A stretch of 64,000 nucleotides of DNA from Mytilus trossulus (Eukaryota; Mollusca; Bivalvia; Mytilida; Mytilidae): NCBI RefSeq assembly GCF_036588685.1, contig NC_086377.1:67214283-67278282 (forward strand), read 5' to 3'. Numbering within the stretch: position 1 is the stretch's first letter; each line of letters begins with the position of its first letter. Below, in pieces: positions 13,801 to 28,800 of this stretch. Made by a program: the position numbers and the translations under genes. The notes beneath the pieces were generated by a model. It worked only from the letters and a program-made list of their open reading frames with translations. It was not told where the DNA came from and did no database searches.

Positions 13801-16800
13801 ACTATGGGCTAATATATTGTATTCTCACCCCCCTCCCCAACCCCACCCCACCACCACCCCTTTTTTGAAGAATTACACACGATGAAACCGCGAATTCGTG
13901 GAATAAGCATTTAGTTGATGTTTCTGTCAATACAATTAATTATTCTGTTATTTTAAAAGAACACACACATCAAGTGGGTGGAGAAAAATGGTTGAACGAC
14001 ATTCGATTTTAAAGATAATATAAAAACAATAACGGATCGATTTTGACATTTCAGTAGTTCCGTATTTTTTTCATAAATAATTCAGAATTTATAACCAGTC
14101 GATTTTGACATTTAAAAATCTTTGATAATACTTAATGACTTTTTTCAGTGATATAGGAATTTTGAACTTCGCCATGCAAATAAATGTGTACGCCTTCGCC
14201 GAAACGGAGGAGTCATTAAGTGTGACCCTTGTCCGTCTGTTCGTCTGTACATCCATACATCCGTATGTCCGTACGTCCTTTATTGTAAGTAAACAACAAT
14301 TAACGAATAATAACCATTAACTACTTTACCTTCTTGTGAAGATCCCCTTCCTCCGTTTCAGCAGGTTTGTGATTGCTTAATACTATTCATTTATTCTGTT
14401 TGTGGACCAACGTATATACCATTTTATTTTTATCATCTAAATTGTTGACTATCTTTTTTAGATATGCGTTTTCTAAGGTACACGGACCTTTTGATATGTT
14501 CTAACATTTTAAAATGAAATGTTAATATCTACGACAATTGAATATTATGATAGATAAAATATTTCAATAAGAAATATTTAAATTGTACTTCAGCCCATTA
14601 TTTTTTTGTTCTGATCAAATGCACTTTCCCTTTATAAAATGACATGTAATTTTGGGCCTCTTAAAAATTTAGAGACTTAATTAGCGTGTTAACTTTTACA
14701 AAGAAAATTTATGAAATTGTATTGATCTGGTAAGAATACTCATTTTTAAAAAAATTCTGAAATTCTAAATAATTTCTTCAAAAATAAAACCGATCTGCTT
14801 AAAATGACAGATCGCTTTGAAATAAAAATAATACGTCGGAATTTAAGAGAACTAACTACAAATGCATTGCTGATGTGAATTGTACAATCTAGTTCGATAA
14901 TCTATAATTTATGTTTTTAATTTAAAATCGAGTATAATACATAACGTTCAGAATCGTGTGAGTACTGTATTTTATTCATTTGATAGTGAGCAATGAAACT
15001 TTTCACGAGTTTTTGTGTTTTTCTATGTTTAGTTTTACAATTCTTTGTAATTCTCTGCATTTTAAGCAAGACATGAAACTCGTTTAAAATACAATTGTTT
15101 AGGTGTGATAAAAGGTCATATAGTACCGTACTTTTCATCCCATATTGAGTCGACTATTCTTAAAAGAATTTCGCTTTTCGGGAATACATTGCAATTTGTT
15201 CAAACCCATGGAGGCTTTGGTCTAATATCAGATAAAAAAAAAGAACTTTCAAAGGAATTTGTAACGCAATCTGTTATAATATTATACGACAGAGCCAAAT
15301 TTGGTCAAGGAATCTGAGCTTTGCGTGAGGGAAATATATGCCTCAATTTAAAAAAAAATCCAAAACTTTTGAACACCAAAAGTTACATTATTTTCCATTT
15401 TATCTTTAAAACCGTGTGTAATAATTAGTCATATAAGTATATTTACGTTTGATTTTCAAATGTCCAATCGTTGTTACGGGATAAGTATTTTATGTGTTTC
15501 AAATCCGAGGTCTATTTGATAAAACAACTTTATTGCAATATCTTTTCCTTATAACTTGATAAATTGTACAAGTATTATGTAATTTTTATACATTGTGCCT
15601 AGAACAGTATTATGTCATTTCGCATGTCTCATTTCGAAATTTGTTAAAATTTAAAACAAAAATGTGTTGCATACCCCAATTGCGAAGTTTTGTTCATTAA
15701 CCAGTTATTTGATTAATACATATTCTTATTGATTAATATAACTGTAATTTGAAACAAATAAGAGAGTCTCGAGAAAGTAATATATTGGAACAGTATCTAG
15801 TGCCAAAAAAAAATACAATGATAGAATGACGCTTTAAATACATACAACTGAAGGACACCTACGGGTGCGGGAATTCTCGCTACATTGAAGACCAATTGAT
15901 GGCCTTCGGCTGTTGTCTTCTCCATGGTGGGGTGGTTGTCGCTTTGACACATTCACCATTTCCTTTCTCAATTTTATACATAATAGAACCTCTACAATAC
16001 ATATAAATTATGTTTTGTTTCTAAGTATAGAGGGTGCGGTAAAAAGTGTAGGTGGCAAATACATATTAATTATTGAGGACTTTAAAATGGATCAACTAAA
16101 ATAATATCAATAGATATATCAATGTTGGGAGAGGTGTTAAACCCTTATCAAACCAAACCACAGAAAAAAGTTAGACCAATACTAAAGTGTATCTTTTACA
16201 ACAGGAATGTTTTGCAAAAGTTTTTCAATCTTTAAATTTATTCCCCTGCATTACTTCTTCATCTGTATAATATTCTTCTAACACTATTTTGGCTTACTTT
16301 TTAAAGACCACCGAATTATAAATGTTACAAGATAGATAAAAACCGCTATTTTTGACAGAAATTGGCATATTTTGAGTATTTTGAGAAAACTAAATGAACT
16401 GGTATACCAAATCAAAAAACCAAAATAAAATATACTTTCTTTCAAGACCAAGATAATTAATTTTGATAGGACTTCTTTGCAATTTGAGCTGGATATAGTT
16501 TCTATTTAATATGAAAATATATAATTGTTGAAAAATATCATAAAAGTATGTAAATATTTTGATATAGTTCCCATAAGAATTTTACAACATTTAGATTTGA
16601 GTATACGAAGTAAATTTCGATTCGAAAGATCAGTCTAGATAATTCCGTTGAACATTTGCTGTCTATGTTACATATTTTGTTTTATAATGTACCATTTGAA
16701 ATTTCAAAAAGAAAAAACTTTTCAATTTACTTATGCTGGATCGAAAGGATAAAATTAATTCCGTTCTATGTGAACGTGAGATGGTGGTTGATAATCCAAA

Positions 16801-19800
16801 TCTCTTTTCACAAATAGTCAAATTCCTTGTTCAAGTTGAAAGTCCTCAGAAGGTGATTCGGATCTATATAACGAGTTTAGTTACATTTTAATCTCTTTTT
16901 ATAAGTGTTCGCTAGAATGACTTTATAATAATCTTAGGGTTTGTAATCTATCTTTAAAATAAATATTGTAATTAGTTTAAACACTTGTAATCCGGTTATT
17001 TTGCCGCATTGAACAACATGAAACATTCAGTGAATACCACCGAAGACTAATGAAAATAAATTGTTATTGAAAACATGACTGATTCCTATGTTTTTAGAAG
17101 AACTTGGCACCTTTGCCAAACTAAAGATATCTAACATTTATGACTTTCTAGGTTAATTAAATAACGATTTATTCCTATCTGTGTTTTTTTTTAGTTTAAC
17201 TGAATTACAGATACACTTACATCCGCTAACAAGATTAGATTATACATATATTTATATCTTCATAAAAAGTTCCCTGGTATATATACATAAACAGATAATT
17301 TAACACGAAGTGTAACAATAGTTAAAAAATCTTATTCCATAGACAAATGTATGATGTGATCTACCAAAATAAGAAAAAAATATTAGATAGTGAAAAAGAG
17401 TTAAAAGAAGATAAAAAAAAAAACGCTTTTGAAAATTAGTTTAAACATTCCATAGAAGCAAATACATGTATTCTCCCCCAAATTATAACATAATCGTAAA
17501 TCATATGTTAGGAAGAATTTGTATTATTGCCAGATCTTTATTATATACATATATATGTCTTTTGGAAAATGTTGTTTGTGCTGTTTTTAGACCCTTTTAC
17601 AACGAAATTTGTTTGACATGCACACGTATAAAAATTGCGGTTTTTATCCAACGCAGTCATAGGCTTGAACGTAGTTTTCAATTTAGACTCGCATATATAT
17701 ATATATATATATCTGGGTTAATTTGATAGGATAATTAGTAATTATTTGTCGAAGATTCAACAACAGAAACCAAAAAACGTACACAAAAAAATATTGTTAA
17801 AAAATGAATATTAATAATAATGTCGTATAACAATTTTTTAAAAACTTAAAAAGGACATTTTTTTTAGTGACGGACGTAAATATTTTCGAAAAATGGTGTC
17901 GGGATCGGGATTTGGGGGCCTTTCCCTGATTTAAGCGGGTGTCTTCAACCTGAATACACGTCGAGTACTTGCCACTGGACGTTGAGTAAGCAACAGACAT
18001 CTTGTTAACATTTGAATTTAATCCTCAGTATTTTTTCTTGCGAGAAACAGGTCGAGCAAGAACGGTTAAACCCGATAGCCTGCAGGGTAGCTGTCGTCCA
18101 TTGGAACTCAAATGGCCACATTATTATGACATTTAGTCTTGAGTTTTAATCATTACCACAGAAACAACATATACAAGTTTTGAAGTATGCAGTTAAAGAT
18201 CCTTCAAATTCGGAATCGTACCTCCTACGCTAGTCAAGCTACATTGACTGTTTTTTAACGGACATACAATGTTAGAGCTAGCAAACTATATGGATTGATT
18301 GAAAATAACAAATTACTAGTAACAGAAACTATGCTTTGTAAAAGGCCATCTTTGGGCACCTCAATTTTTTTTATATATAAAAAACTTAAGGCATAGAGGA
18401 TGATCTTGAGAGCCTTTGCTGATTTGCTGATTCTTTTTTTTTTTTTTTTTTTATATATTATAACAACTTTTTTTGCCCTGCCGTATTTGATTTCCTTTTG
18501 TTATAAGCAGCCTATTGAAATATGTACACCTCCATTTTTTTTTATATAACTTGCATAGAGGATGATCTTGTGAGCCTGTCATCTTTAGTTTTTTTTATAT
18601 ACCAAAACTTTTTTTGACCGGAATCTATTTTCTATTGTTATAAGCGGCCTATTTAAATATGCCAATTCATGTTCTGATTTCTTATAAACATTTTATTTAC
18701 ATGTTACAAATTGACCCTCTTTTATCCAGATATAATCTTTCAAGGATAAATAGTTTCATTAAAATCGTATAAAATTATACAATTAAAAGATTTCAATCAG
18801 TTTTTAAAACAGGTGCTGCTTTGTTAAAATCAAATCAGAATTTTTACTTTTAATTTAACCCATTTTATTGCTCCAAGGTTCCTGTCAGCTAATGTAGTTG
18901 TTTAAATACCAACAATCTTTTATTTTATTACTAATAAATGTCATTTTTATTAAATTACTGGCTGTTGAAATTTGATGAAGTAAAATTTTGAAAAAATGCC
19001 ATGAATGAAAATGTTAATGATGAGTCTGAAAAATAGTACACCACCAACTAGATATATATCTATTAATTCCTGCGTCATTTTGGTCTCTTGTGGAGAGTTC
19101 TCTCAATGGTAATCATATCACATCTTCTTTTTTTTTGGCAATCATACCACATCTTCTTTTTTTGGCAATCATACCACATCTTCTTTTCTTGGCAATCATA
19201 CCACATCTTCTTTTTAATGTTGTTAAGTTTCACATTTTTTGTCACAAAAAAATCGGTTGACCTTTTTAGAGTTTGTGTCATGGCCCAGTGGTCTAACGGT
19301 CTTAATATTCCATTTATTGCACCACTACCCTTTCAACACGGATGTTGTGGGTTCGTGTCCCACACATTCGACTTTAATATAATTAACTAGGATTGCCAGT
19401 TTCCCTTTTGAAGGTCGATAATTCTCTCTGAGCACTCTTCCAATAAAAACTGGTACCCAACAGTGCTGAAAGTAGCGTTAAATGATAGGCAATGTATAAA
19501 ATGTCACCAGCTTTTGTAACAACGAAAACGAATACACATAAAACGCAAATGAAAAGCTCCATTTGGCTCGTAGATATATATACCAATTATAGTTTTAAGT
19601 TAAGTTGTAAAAATTGAATGCTTCATTCTATACAAACCTATGCTGCGGTCAACGCTTTTACACCTAAAAAAAGTAACAAAAATAATTCAATTCAAAAGTA
19701 AAATTTGTGTCAGAGTCCGGTCAAGCATTGACGCTTGTGAATATTGTTTTCTATTTTGTACAATGTAGTTGTATACGGTGAACCAACACCCGGAGTGATG

Positions 19801-22800
19801 ATTGTGCGGTAGGGTTAATAAACCATTATTTTGCGATACTTTACGATAGTGTCTTTGATATCAAGTACTTCTATTTGTCCATATATGAAAAGTGTGAAAG
19901 TGGAATACAGAAGGGAGGCAAATAAAATAATAAAAAGACACATATTAAACAAAAACTGCAGATGCGAAAACGCTCTTTAATACTCTCAAATATAAGTCTT
20001 CCTCGTGACAGACACACGACTGACACACACTGTATAATCCTAAATGACGGTTTAGTCTTGTTGGGGATGAGAAGATCAAAATTGGACAAAACAGAGAAAA
20101 ATGGAATATAGAGAATTTTCCAACAAAATATAAAACAATGACGTAACATGGTTGAAACATTATAGAATATATAACTTGCAACTATCAGGCATCCAGACCC
20201 TCGCTTTAACGAAACATGTCGAAAAAAATCCAACTGTGACACTGACAATACGAAATTGAATCATACATTCATTTATTTTAACTAACTATTTGTAGTAATA
20301 CTTTCAGTATATATTTCATTTGACTGGTGTACATAAAAACCCCGGTATATCTATGAAATATTTATTTCAAAATGATACTGTAGTGGTAACCTTTATTTGA
20401 ATATGATGCTGTATTGGTATTTAATATCATTTTTCCAAATGTCAGCCATAAATATTTATACATGAAGTATTTACGCATATCAGATTTGACTATATTTTAA
20501 ACCAAGTTAGAAATAGGGCAATTGTTTTTTACTTGTTTTGTTGAATAATAGCGTTTATTTTTTTCAGTTTTTGTGGTTTTGAATATAGAAGTTCGATATT
20601 TTTGTTATATGTTTTTTTCACATAATTTCGCAAGTTAAGCTAGATTTTAAACAGATGACTAAAACAGATGAAATAAAAAAAATAATTCAAAGATAATCGA
20701 AAACGGAGAAAACAGTTTTCCATAAATCCAATGAGGATTCAAAAAACGCGAATTTAAAATCAACATACATAGCAAAATATGCTTATTTTTCCGGATAACA
20801 TTAAATCTATCCAGTTTTATGTGGGGTCGAGGTATACATTAAATTTCTCAATTTTCTGCATGGTGTCTTGTGGATTGTTGTTTGTCTTTTTCGTTGTTCG
20901 TTGTTTTTTTTTTTACCAAAACAGTGCTTGTTTCTCTTTTAATAATGAATTTAAAAGTATAGACAAGTTTCTAATTTGTTAAATTTTTTTTTTCAGTTTT
21001 CGAACCAGTATCAATAAGACAACAGATGGTGTTTGAGTTGTTCATCATGCTGAAGGTATTCTTATCTGCAGTAGCAGCAGGTACGTTAACTATACCAGAT
21101 GCACATTTGATAGCATATGTCAGTGATGTTTGAGGCCAAAATATTTGAAAATCCAAAATAAAATTGAGAAAGGAAATGGTGAATTTGTCAAAGCGACAAC
21201 CACCCGAGCATAGAGAAGACAACAGCCGAAGGCTACCAATGGGTCATTAATGTAGCGAGAATTCCCGCACCCGTAGGTGTCCTTCAGCTGGCCCCTTAAC
21301 ATATGCATGCCATACTAGTACAGTGATAATGGGCGTCATACTAAACTCCGAATTATACACAAGAAACTAAAATTAAAAATCATACAAGACTAACAAAGGC
21401 CAGAGGCTCCTGACTTGGGACAGGCGCAAAATTGCGCAAAAAAAGCACATTTTGATAACAAATGTTTTTCAGTGAAGCTCGAGACCACACTATTTTACCA
21501 TCCAAAAGATGTTAAAAAAATAAAAGCTTATGTTACAAAAAGGACAAAAAGTTTCGCCTTATATTGAAAAACACTTAAACAAAATAGAGAAATGAGGTAC
21601 TAACTGAGATCTAATAGTATTCAAATATCAGCAAAACAAGACAAACCAGATAAAAACATGACTTTCAACATGAAAAGAACATACTGTGTGTATATTCCTG
21701 ATTTAAGACGTATTATAAACAATTAAAGAACATCCTATTTATAAGCTTCTTTTTGTTGTTCTTTATTTCACTATTTTTGTTAACACATACATTTCATTAT
21801 TTTTGTTAACACATACATTTCACTATTTTTGTTAACACATACATTTCACTATTTTTGTTATCACATACATTTCACTGTTTTTGTTAACACATACATTTCA
21901 TTATTTTTGTTAACACATACATTTCACTATTTTTGTTAACACATACATTTCACTGTTTTTGTTAACATATTTCATTATTTTTGTTAACACATACATTTCA
22001 CTATTTTTGTTAACACATACATTTCACTATTTTTGTTAACACATACATTTCACTATTTTTGTTCTATTTCAGGCCAGTTGTGTTTTGTGATTTTATCTAT
22101 TATTCCTCCAGTGAAGGAGAAGTTTGTGCATGCTTTAGAGGAATATACGAGTTGTTTTTCACAGAAGACTCTCTTTACATCAGCACTTGGATCTTTCATT
22201 TTAGGAATCGGAATGGCATTGAGCGGAGCTGTAAGTTTAATACGGATTTCATATATGTACACTTATTACTTAATCACTTATCACAATAAGTGCAGAGGTA
22301 ATAAATTGATAAAGAATTAGAGAAATGGCCTTCATAAGTTGAAAGTATTTTAAAATATGCGTTTTAACCGACTTTATTTCAAAATTAATTATGCATCCCA
22401 AACGCTTTTTAGCTTACAAAAGATTTTAATTACACGTGTTATTAAAATATTGAAAACAATGGAGTAATACATGCATTACGCATAGATATGTTTGCTCTTT
22501 CCGTCTGCTCATCATTGACATTTTTAAGGGAAAATAACTCTCTAATTACACTCTCAAATAAACACCTATGTTCCCTGAATCGCCTACACAACTAAAACTT
22601 TTTAAGTTGAAATTCATCAACATGCGAAAATCGATGCGAAAATCGCTTTACAATTATGTTTATTACACCTGTTTGGTAATCAGAAAGAATAACTTTATTT
22701 TATTTAAATGCCTAAGATATTTTTACTTGAAAACGTAACATTACAAATTCGATATGGTTTTTGTTGCAGTGCCCTGCTATGGTTTTAATACAGATAGGTA

Positions 22801-25800
22801 CATGGGTACCGAATGCAAGTAAGTATATTATCAAGAAAATGTTTGCAATTAAGGACAAGTACAATATTCTCACTGAAGTGTTGCTTGAAATGTACCATGC
22901 TTCATTGCAAAAACAAAGACTTCAATAAAATATATCTATTAAATAGAACTTAAGAATAAAATCATCCCATTAAAAACAAATCAACGAAAATACCTTTTTT
23001 CCGGTTCAAGAAAACCGTTGATTTACAATATGATAATAAGTCTTAGCAATTATTACTTTAACTTCATGCAGAATTTTTAAAAGTATAAAACATGTCTTCT
23101 TGAACTCAAAATCAATCCAGGCAGGTAAAATTATTGAAAGAGCCAACTTTTATTTTGATGTAAATTGTTTAAACTATTTGTCTTCATTTAGTTAGGACTC
23201 CATTCAGGAAAAAACTCTTTCTGAAACATTTCAGGTTTTTGCATTTTCAAATAATTTAGTTTGGTTTATGAAATTGAACAAAAGTAAAATTGAGAATGGA
23301 AATGGGGAATGTATCAAAGAGACAACAACCCGACCATAGAAAAAAACCCAACAGAAGGTCACCAACAGGTCTTCAATGTAACGAGAAATTCCCGCGTCCT
23401 TCAGCTCCATTAATCTTATTTTTGTGGATTTTTAAAAATATATAATCATTCAATAATTATCTAAAATATCTTTACCATGTTTACTGTATTTAACATTTTA
23501 ATATATTTGTATTATTTTTTATATTTACAGTATTTTCACTCATTGGTTGTTTACTTGGAGCCTTGGTCTACGGAATGATCGCCCCTTTTATAGAAAGATT
23601 AACGAGACCAAAGAACCCAATGGAAAAACACAGGTATTTAGATTTCACTTTCTATGTTTAAAAAAAAAATATATACAGTGAAACATGACTAGACCGAATC
23701 CTGTATAAACCGGAAACCTGTATAAACCAAACATATTCGTAAGCACGCCAACTAATGTGCGTTGTGAACCTGATAAAACAGAACATTGACCAAAACCAAA
23801 CAAAATCTAAAGTCTCTAAGAGGTTCCGTTTAAACAGTTTTCACTGTACCTATAATGTCTTACCTTTATAAATTGTTATTTGGATGGCGAGTTGTCTCAT
23901 TGGCACTCACACCACGTCTTCCTATATCTATTCACTGTATCTTATTAAAACATTTCAGGGTTTTGAAAACATTGATTTTATTTTGTCATATATATTTAGA
24001 AATGAAAAAAACAAAATAAACGAAAAAGTCGACAAAAAACTGTTTTAAGAATCGGTGAACAAAATCAGAATTCAGAAAAAAACCAAAGAGGTTCTTTAAA
24101 CAACTAAGTAGAAACCCAAGACTGAGGAACACGAACCCCTATATTTTTCGAGTTTCAACTGATCGTAATTCTGTGTAAAGAGTTGATTTTAATAAAGTTT
24201 AATTAGTAACTTTGGATTTGACGTTTGAGTCGGTAAATATCTTATTATTTAACATTATTATACTTCATACGTTGAAATGCCAGATTTGGATCGATTTATA
24301 CGAAGGAGACAATTTACTCTATTCCGTGGCTCAGTGGAAGATAATTTATGTTGAATGTCACCCTCTTCGCCGCGGTCCACAATGTTTTCTCGGGGTGATA
24401 ATCTGCTCTATCACCCTCTCAGCTGTGTAATTTATATAATGTGTATTCAGTTAATCAATAATATGTAAATTCGGTCTGCATTTTGTTTTTGTATCTTTCA
24501 GTGTTCCAGCGACGTTTAAAATACCATTCTTCGCACTGGCATTGCCAATGAGTATTTTATTAGGAATAGTAGTTTTTATAATGGAATGGTTCTGGCCATG
24601 GACCAAAGACACAGACTTAATTCATGTGAGTATTTTTGCTTGTTGATAATCGAATAAAACCAGGACTTCTGGATTTTTAACAGACAAAAGGACTGTTGAT
24701 TCCATAAACCATTCGTTTGTTTGTTTGTTTACTCCGCCTCTTTATCAAAGTTAATGAATTAAATATCTAAATTGAATTTAAAAAAGTTGCAACAATTTTT
24801 CGTCTCAAGAAGTCTTCTAACAAATGAAAAAACGAAACTAATTCTTGTGTTTTGTCTAATTGTATCGATACAAAGTATTTACATTTAACTGAAAAAAATA
24901 CGCCCCCTTATGGTTGCATTTTGTTTTGCTTATCAATTTACGACATTTAAACATCAGTAAATTAATGTTGCTTTTCCATATTTTACGGTTTTAACATGGC
25001 ATTCTTATTTTGTATTTTAGAGAAGTAATCCAGCATCAGCTAATGTTTTAACAGCAGTATCATGGCCGCCATATGCTGCCGGTAAGTATTTATTAATATT
25101 TTGATATACATAATTAATAGCAATTTAATTCATCTTATATAAGGCAAATATTTAGATTGACAGGCAAAGTCCAAGCATAGCCAAATCATACCTGCCAACC
25201 TCTGGAACCGTGTATGAGGCATAATATGCTAATTACTGTGTCTACCTGATGATAGAGGATTAACAAACTGAAGCCGTGTCTTAGAATGGTCTTAGGACAC
25301 GTCTTAATCCTAAGTCAGGTTAAAGAAAGTCTCCTAAAATAAGATATGTCCTAAATTTGGTCCAAAAGTAAAGATATATAAATAGGTGTCTTAGGATAGT
25401 CCTAAAGGTTACAATGTTCTAAAACGTAATAAAAACAACTAATATGGCATAAACTCAATACTCAAAGTATTTATACATTATCAAACTAGCATACTGTTAT
25501 AAGAATTGAATTAATAAAACATTTGTTTTTCAATAATTGTTAAAGATTCAATTGTATTACATTAAATCATTTCGTGCTGCCTTTTTTTGAAGCCTAAACA
25601 TATTATCATTATAAGCAACATTTTTGCGACCAACAAAACGGTGCAATATTAATTTATTTAAATTTAGGAAAAAAATACTTCTTTTTAACTTATCCTCATT
25701 CGATACATGTAATGAAATCGAGAGTTTATGTTCTAAAATTGCAGCACGAATATCGCATTTAACAATAAGTTTTGTGTCTATTTAATTTTCGTATAAAGTT

Positions 25801-28800
25801 CATTTATATTTTTTATCATATCTTAAACGTATTTAGTAGTATTACGTTAAAACTTTTATTTTGCGTTAATTGTTTTCCAAATCAAAGTCATCCTCCCTCT
25901 CTTCACATATAGATACTAAAATATGTCATAGGAATCTTTTCAATTATTAAATAAATATGTTAGGGGATGTCCTAGGACCATCGTAGTTAGTCCTAAGACA
26001 GCTTTGTTTTACATCATAAGACATGTCTCAGACACGTCTTAAGACCATCATAAATAATTTCCTAATACATATCTTAGGACATATCCTAGGATACTTTCAT
26101 TGACACGGCTCCTAATTTGTGGAAGGCAACGCCATAGCCATGGCAAAATGCAAAACACAAGATAGACACTAATTTAATAGACTGAGAAACAAGACCATAT
26201 CAAAAGACGGTGATATAGAAGGATAAGCAGATCCTGCTCCACATAAATTGTGCTATCCACAATTATATAAGCAGTCAAATGAACAGATGTCCAAAATGAA
26301 CAATATCTCCAAATTAACAAGCGGCTTTTGATAAGCCAATTAACAAGAAAATATATCAAATTCTTTAAATGAATACACATTATATTTCTGTTATATACAT
26401 TTGTTAATATAAAAAACGCAAATTTTATTGGAAGAATTTGTTTTACTATATTTCAGGTATAATCCTAGGAATTATACAGTTACCGTTAGTTTTATTTGTA
26501 CAAGACACAGTAGGTGGCAGCAGTGCCTACGTCACAGTGATGTCACAATGGGTTGTTACAGACAAATTACAGAAAATCTTTCCATATCTTGCCAGTAAAA
26601 GATTAGGCGTTGGTAATTGGTGGCAGGTAAGTCTCGTGGAATTGTAATTATATAAAACCAAGATGTGGAAGGATTCTAGTAGTCAGCACTTCGGTGTTGA
26701 CATGAATATCAATTAAATGGTCATACTTAGAAATTTTAAAATTAAAATTCAGAGATATTAATTATTCGAATTACTAAAGATTCTCTGATTTCAGACATAG
26801 ATTAACTAAGCCGTATTTGGCACAACTTTTTGGAAATTTGTGTCCTCAATGCTCTTTAACTTTGTACTTGTTTTGGTTTCTAATTTTTGTTTTCTGAACA
26901 GCACTAATGAGTCTTATGTAGACGAAACGCGCGTCTAGCGTATCGAGTTATAAGTCTGGTACCTTCGCTAACTATAAGAGACAGCTATCCACTAGCGTAT
27001 AGATAACATGCATGATCCGACCGAATGTGGTCTCGTATATATGCATCCCGATTGCCTTTTTATCCTGGCGCCGTGGGATATACAAACACACACGACAAAG
27101 ACAACAATTTTAAAAGAAAAATATATATTGATCTGACTTCAGAAATAGCTTATGTATTTAAATTTCAGACGGAAACGTGAAGTTATAGTCGGTCCTTTAA
27201 AATACACTTTGTTTCATTAACAAAAGTTGGAAATATATTTTCAGCTTACTTATAAAACTTTATATATATATATATATATCGTATGATTAACTTTTATTTG
27301 CAGGTATTTTTAGTGTGTGGCGCAGTAATTGGAGGGTTAATATCAGCGTCGGCGTCATCATCATTAACAATCGCTTATGGTGCACCAGCACATGTAGCCT
27401 TTTTTGGGGGATTTTTACTAATATTTGGAGCAAGATTTGCTTCAGGATGTACAAGGTATATATGATTTCCATTTTAAACGCCCGGGCAGAAGGTGAACGT
27501 AATAAATCTGATGCCTCGTGAAGCGAGAGCGTCAAATTCTCCGCACGATAAAACCCATAAACCATTAACCATTTTGTGAATACCTATTATGTCTGTTTTG
27601 GTCATGCTTTGTTGTAAATTTAATGGAATTTGATGCGGCTGTCAAACAAGTGAGAGGTTCAGCGCTATAAAACTAGGTTCAATCCACCATTTTCAATATT
27701 TGAAAGTGCCTGTAGCAAGTCCGGAATATGACAGATGTTGTCCATTCGTTTGATGTGTTTTATCATTTGATTTTACCATGAAATTTGTGACTTTCCGTTT
27801 TGCATTTTCCTCGGAGTTCAGTATTTTATTTTAATTTTACTTATTATACCAACACTTTGAGTGGTCTATCAGTGACAGGTTGCAAGAAAAAAAAACTTCC
27901 CCTTGTTTTAAAGTGGAGGTTTAGAATTTTCGCTTTCATTCAAGTTTCATTCATTCATTAAAATATTAAGAATTAAAGTGTTTGGTGATAATGTCAGTCA
28001 CCACTCATCTACTACATCATATAATAATATTTCAATTTCAAATGTCATAAATAAAAGCAGCAGCAGAATATCGATGTTCGAAATCCATAAATCGATTTAG
28101 TAAAACAAATCCGGGTTACAGACTAAAAGGAGTAGGTCCGGTAAGGGTCCATTTCGGCCTCAACTTTTAAATTCGTCTAACGAACGATTTTTGACACTTT
28201 TTAAACACTTAATTGTCTGTTTTATATGATTCAATTAGTTTATTTGAAAGATTTTAACTGATTAAGTCATCAAAAACACTCCGATTCAAGCTGAAATATG
28301 AAAAATCTATCAAATATGCCAAAAATCGTCACTTTTCAGATGGTTTTTGTCAAAAATGAAAGTGGCTGCATCCGTGTTCATCCTCAACCTTTATATATAT
28401 TATGTATTATCATCAAATACAACTTACATTTCAATATTATGAATGAACACGAATGCGGCCACTTTCATTTTAGACGGAAACCGTCTAAAATTTAACTAAA
28501 ATTCTAAAATTGTGAAGATTTCAGCAATTTAGGATGACTTAATGATGCTAGTACCCGATATATGTGCACTGTATTGTCAAAAACAGCCCATATTTATGCA
28601 GCAGAAGCATTCTACTTTTCAATAAATATCTTAACGATAACATTTTCATAATTTTCTAAAACTGCTCTATTTTTTGGCCAAAAAGGGGTCTTAATGAACC
28701 TACTCCTTTAAGGGAACGCATCAAATATAAGAGGAAAACAACGACACAACAGAAACACTTAAATGCAACACACAAAGAAACGAACTTTAATATATCAATG

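Larger units (their letters stand above)
7828..20996. other. 13.2-kb first intron of the transporter gene
   Basis: The intron is mostly A+T-rich unique-looking sequence with scattered dispersed repeats (9247-9385, 10536-10711, 15847-15980, 19065-19230), C-rich tracts (11671-11693, 13828-13860), an AT microsatellite, poly-T (about 18435-18452) and a tRNA-derived SINE head. Open frames inside it are short and low in complexity. I could not place a nested gene or alternative first exon. Confidence 0.6.

Noticed and set aside
19871-20248. 125-codon minus-strand open frame in intron 1
   Set aside because: The product is Cys/Phe/Leu-rich without domain character. The DNA includes family-C-like repeat words near 20170-20210, so it is probably repeat-derived.
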